Shown in pieces: positions 13,711-15,872 of a stretch of DNA of 15,872 nt (position 1 is its first letter; each line of letters begins with the position of its first letter). Location: the NCBI GenBank assembly GCA_964343805.1, contig CAYFLR010000095.1:1-15872 (forward strand), given 5' to 3'. The position numbers and the translations under genes are program-made. The DNA is from CAYFLR01 sp964343805. GTDB taxonomy: Bacteria > Bdellovibrionota_B > Oligoflexia > CAYFLR01. The notes beneath the pieces are model-generated. The model was not told where the DNA came from. It saw only the letters and a list, made by a program, of their open reading frames with translations, and ran no database searches.

Positions 13711-15492
13711 CTAGAGAGATTGAAGTTCCACTTCGCCGGTTGACTTTATGCGTACGCTCACATTTTCCAAAACTCGATTAGCGGGTGTCTTAAAAAACTT
13801 TAGATCAGCTAGGGTAACAGGTTTTCCTGTTTCATTTGCAATGGTCACTTTTCCTTTTAAAGTCATGCGAGGTAGGTAAACTGCACCATCAATTCTGAGC
13901 TGGTCCAATTCTCTTACTTTCGTTCCTGCAAAAGCATCTAACACATTTTGAACGTCTTTGTAGATTTTATCTCCGAGTTCTACTTCGGGGAGGAATCCGG
14001 GGCGACGATTGACGAGTTTCATAGAGCGGTTATCAAAGCGAAATCGATCCGAATGGAATTGGAGAAAGAAGTCGAAGGCGGACTTAATAGGAGAAAAAAA
14101 CTGGGTGCGATTTTGAGCATCCACGTTTATAAAAGAGACTAGAGGTTCCCCATATTTCTCTCGCCAAAATTTATCCAGATTTAAAATAACAGAGCCCATA
14201 GCTCCCTCGAGTTGAGTGAAGGCTTGGGATTCTACCTCTTTGGGTTTGACAATGAGATCGGGAGCGATAATTTCTAAAAAGCGAGCCTCTCCCACTTCTT
14301 TGACCAATCTTCTGATTTTGGGAGCTAATACTTCATAGTTGAACAGCACCATGTTGGTGTTAAATAATGCCATCGCATCGCCTTTTCGGAGGCCAAGTTG
14401 CTCAAAAAGAGGAAGTTGGTTTGAGGCTTCTGCTTGGGCTTTTTCCACAATAGTGATGTAGGTGGAGCCATCTTTTTTCTGCGCCAGGGCAATTTGCCCT
14501 CCCTTTAAATCATTATTAGTTTTGGTGGTGGTGACCATGGCTATGGGAATTTGTTTTTCTCTCATCAGACCGATCATGCGGGCATCTGGGGTGCTGCTTA
14601 AATCTTCACCGTTGCCGATGGATGAGATAAGGGTTTTCCCTTCACTCTTGGGGAGCTTCCCTTTTTTGTAAGCGGCAATAAGAGCTTCCACCGCAAACAG
14701 ACCATGACCGGCGGGGGAAATAGAGTTAAAAGAAAATCCTGCGGTTTCGGAAACAATAGGCATATGGTCTTGAAAGGTCTCTCTCCCTCGTGAGATTCCT
14801 TGGGCTTTATCGATAAGCTCTGCATAGGTTAAAGTGGGATCGACTAAAGATGGTTTTTGCCAAATGGAGGCGAGGGAGTTTCTAGTTTCAGGTCCTACAA
14901 TATCGTGCCAAACTACGCCCCCTAAATGTCCCTTTTGGACATCATAAAGAGATTGCAAAATCTGGATTTCAGCTAGACTCACCACCTGGGTACGGTCTCC
15001 CATTTTGACCTCGATATGTAAGTCAGTTCCTTTCGCGCCAATGGCGATATTCCCTTCTGGGACACCTAATATTTTGGCCAAGAAAGTTTGACGAGTGAGT
15101 GATGAACCAGTGCCTGCTTGCATCTTTTTCACCCAGAGAACACTTTGCTTTGCTTCTTTGGCCAAAGAAGCTCCAAGCTTGCCATGGTGATAAAGAGGAA
15201 CTTGTTCCATCTGTTTTGGCGAGGCGATGGCTGTTGGATAGACTATAGTCTGTCCCTTGCTATCCAGTCCTGGCTCAAAAATACTCATGGCTTCACTTTT
15301 TTGAGTGGCTTGAGCTAGGAATTTATCAACGAGAATTTTATAATAGGTTCGATTGAGTGGATCAAATTGTTTTAGTGGAGTCGTGTCAAGGTTGGTGCCC
15401 GCAGCTTGTTTTTTCATGGCTTTGCACTTTGGTTGGGCATTGAGGGTTGAAATTGAAAATAACAGAGCTGTAATAAACAAAAAATAGTTCAT
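13711..15492 (-). CDS. Exported UDPGP-family (UTP-glucose-1-phosphate uridylyltransferase-like) protein
   Basis: 593 residues from ATG 15492, with AGAGG 6 nt upstream. A signal peptide ends at STLNA. The body follows the eukaryotic-type UDP-sugar pyrophosphorylase family: KMQAGTGSSLTR (123-134) at the place of the nucleotide loop LNGGLGTxxG, then IGAKGTDL, FQDHMPI, SPAGHGLFAVEAL (uridine/sugar loop PGHGD), NDLKGG, ALFNTNMVLFNYEVL (NTNN), QLEGAMGSVI, FFSPIKSAFDFFLQFHSDRF. These enzymes make UDP-sugars from UTP and sugar-1-phosphate in the cytoplasm. Here the signal peptide implies export, where UTP is absent, and the nucleotide loop and DNLG region (GNGEDLSS) are altered. The protein may therefore bind sugars or act on another substrate. 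About 90 N-terminal residues before the loop are atypical. Family assignment is good; the enzyme activity is doubtful. Confidence 0.8.
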   Translation of the reverse strand: MNYFLFITALLFSISTLNAQPKCKAMKKQAAGTNLDTTPLKQFDPLNRTYYKILVDKFLAQATQKSEAMSIFEPGLDSKGQTIVYPTAIASPKQMEQVPLYHHGKLGASLAKEAKQSVLWVKKMQAGTGSSLTRQTFLAKILGVPEGNIAIGAKGTDLHIEVKMGDRTQVVSLAEIQILQSLYDVQKGHLGGVVWHDIVGPETRNSLASIWQKPSLVDPTLTYAELIDKAQGISRGRETFQDHMPIVSETAGFSFNSISPAGHGLFAVEALIAAYKKGKLPKSEGKTLISSIGNGEDLSSTPDARMIGLMREKQIPIAMVTTTKTNNDLKGGQIALAQKKDGSTYITIVEKAQAEASNQLPLFEQLGLRKGDAMALFNTNMVLFNYEVLAPKIRRLVKEVGEARFLEIIAPDLIVKPKEVESQAFTQLEGAMGSVILNLDKFWREKYGEPLVSFINVDAQNRTQFFSPIKSAFDFFLQFHSDRFRFDNRSMKLVNRRPGFLPEVELGDKIYKDVQNVLDAFAGTKVRELDQLRIDGAVYLPRMTLKGKVTIANETGKPVTLADLKFFKTPANRVLENVSVRIKSTGEVELQSL

Positions 15493-15602
15493 TTTGATCC
15501 TCTACTTAAAACAGGGTGATCGGTTACCTAATTATACATGATTACGATAGGGGCTTCACATCTTTTCCTCATATCTAATGAGGGTTGTAGATATTATAAG
15601 AT

Positions 15603-15631
15603 TTGCTTATATAGGTAAATTCCCGATAAAT
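15603..15631 (+). promoter_or_regulatory. Weak promoter candidate for the CoA-transferase-like gene
   Basis: TTGCTT, a 17-nt spacer and ATAAAT lie about 100 nt upstream of ATG 15733. The region is AT-rich, so chance matches are common. Confidence 0.2.
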
Positions 15632-15667
15632 TTCCCTTAAACTACAATAATATATAAAAAATTATGA

Positions 15668-15689
15668 AATCTAAGATGACTTTTAGATT
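15668..15689. repeat. Hairpin AATCTAA-8 nt-TTAGATT in the leader of the last gene
   Basis: A 7-bp perfect stem with an 8-nt loop lies 43 nt before ATG 15733. It could be a leader hairpin or operator; it is AT-rich and weak. Confidence 0.3.
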
Positions 15690-15732
15690 ATGTTAGCCTA
15701 TAGTAAAAAGAACTCTTTGATAAGGAATGCTT

Positions 15733-15872
15733 ATGGATTCAGCCCTCAAATCATTCCAGCGAAAAAATCCCGAAAAATTTGTGGATGTGGAAACTGTTTT
15801 GAAAAAAATAAACAGGGGCCACCGTATTTTTATTGGTACCGCCTGTGGAGAACCGCAGTATTTGGTGAACTC
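15733..15872 (+). CDS. Acetyl-CoA hydrolase / CoA-transferase-like protein, N-terminus only
   Basis: The frame opens at ATG 15733, with AAGGA 6 nt upstream, and runs open to the window edge (46 full codons). The visible part includes VLKKINRGHRIFIGTACGEPQYLVN, which matches the first strand and GxxxGEPQxL loop of the acetyl-CoA hydrolase/4-hydroxybutyrate CoA-transferase family. Such proteins exchange or hydrolyse CoA thioesters in the cytoplasm; in some Deltaproteobacteria-like lineages they are fused to a GNAT domain. Only the N-terminal 46 residues are available, so specificity and any fusion cannot be seen. It is divergent from the exported UDPGP-like gene across a 240-bp AT-rich intergenic region. 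Confidence 0.65.
   Translation, partial: MDSALKSFQRKNPEKFVDVETVLKKINRGHRIFIGTACGEPQYLVN

Noticed and set aside
1..15872. CRISPR array, tRNA or rRNA genes
   Set aside because: No regularly spaced direct repeats, and no cloverleaf or rRNA-like stretches noticed on either strand.

Overview
The window is about 15.9 kb of low-GC DNA (roughly 40-45% by eye). It carries an unusually high share of exported proteins: four lipoproteins or Sec-exported proteins of unknown role, a secreted metalloprotease and an exported nucleotidyltransferase-like protein. The mix (tail-fibre/S74 surface lipoprotein, Hdr-like Fe-S membrane protein, SitA-like lipoprotein toxin, many Sec signals) suggests a predatory or social deltaproteobacterium-like lineage, most likely Bdellovibrionota/Bacteriovoracales. 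That placement is inference; no rRNA or marker gene is present. A run of 10 Ns at 11610-11619 shows this is a draft assembly.

Layout. 1-913 (-): 5'-end-containing fragment of an ISL3-family transposase that runs off the left edge, followed by a long near-palindrome (973-1034). 1106-1894 (+): Cys-rich lipoprotein made of two homologous repeats. 1982-3979 (+): membrane-anchored heterodisulfide-reductase-like Fe-S oxidoreductase. 3980-5140 (-) and 5215-5991 (-): AAA_14/DUF4143 ATPase and a class I SAM methyltransferase. 6195-7943 (+) and 7956-8279 (+): lipoprotein toxin ending in a colicin E3-type 16S rRNase domain, with its probable immunity gene 12 nt downstream. 8368-10284 (+): CNNM/CorC-like (DUF21 + CBS pair) membrane protein with a signal peptide and a coiled-coil tail. 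10287-12433 (-): lipoprotein/tail-fibre chimera ending in an S74 self-cleaving chaperone, interrupted by the N gap. 12599-13603 (-): secreted HExxH metalloprotease (DUF2268-like). 13711-15492 (-): exported UDPGP-family (UTP-glucose-1-phosphate uridylyltransferase-like) protein. 15733-end (+): start of an acetyl-CoA hydrolase/CoA-transferase-like gene.

How the genes fit together. The most notable unit is the toxin/immunity pair. A lipobox-bearing N-terminal part, a glycine/alanine-rich hydrophobic segment, an acidic linker and a C-terminal RNase domain with the colicin E3 Asp-His-Glu residues are followed by a small, tightly spaced gene of immunity type. This architecture resembles lipoprotein-borne polymorphic toxins such as SitA of myxobacteria rather than colicins or CdiA. 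The surrounding genes look like an accessory cell-surface region and do not form one obvious operon. Two convergent gene pairs (3979/3980 and 10284/10287) are packed with 0-2 nt between stop codons.
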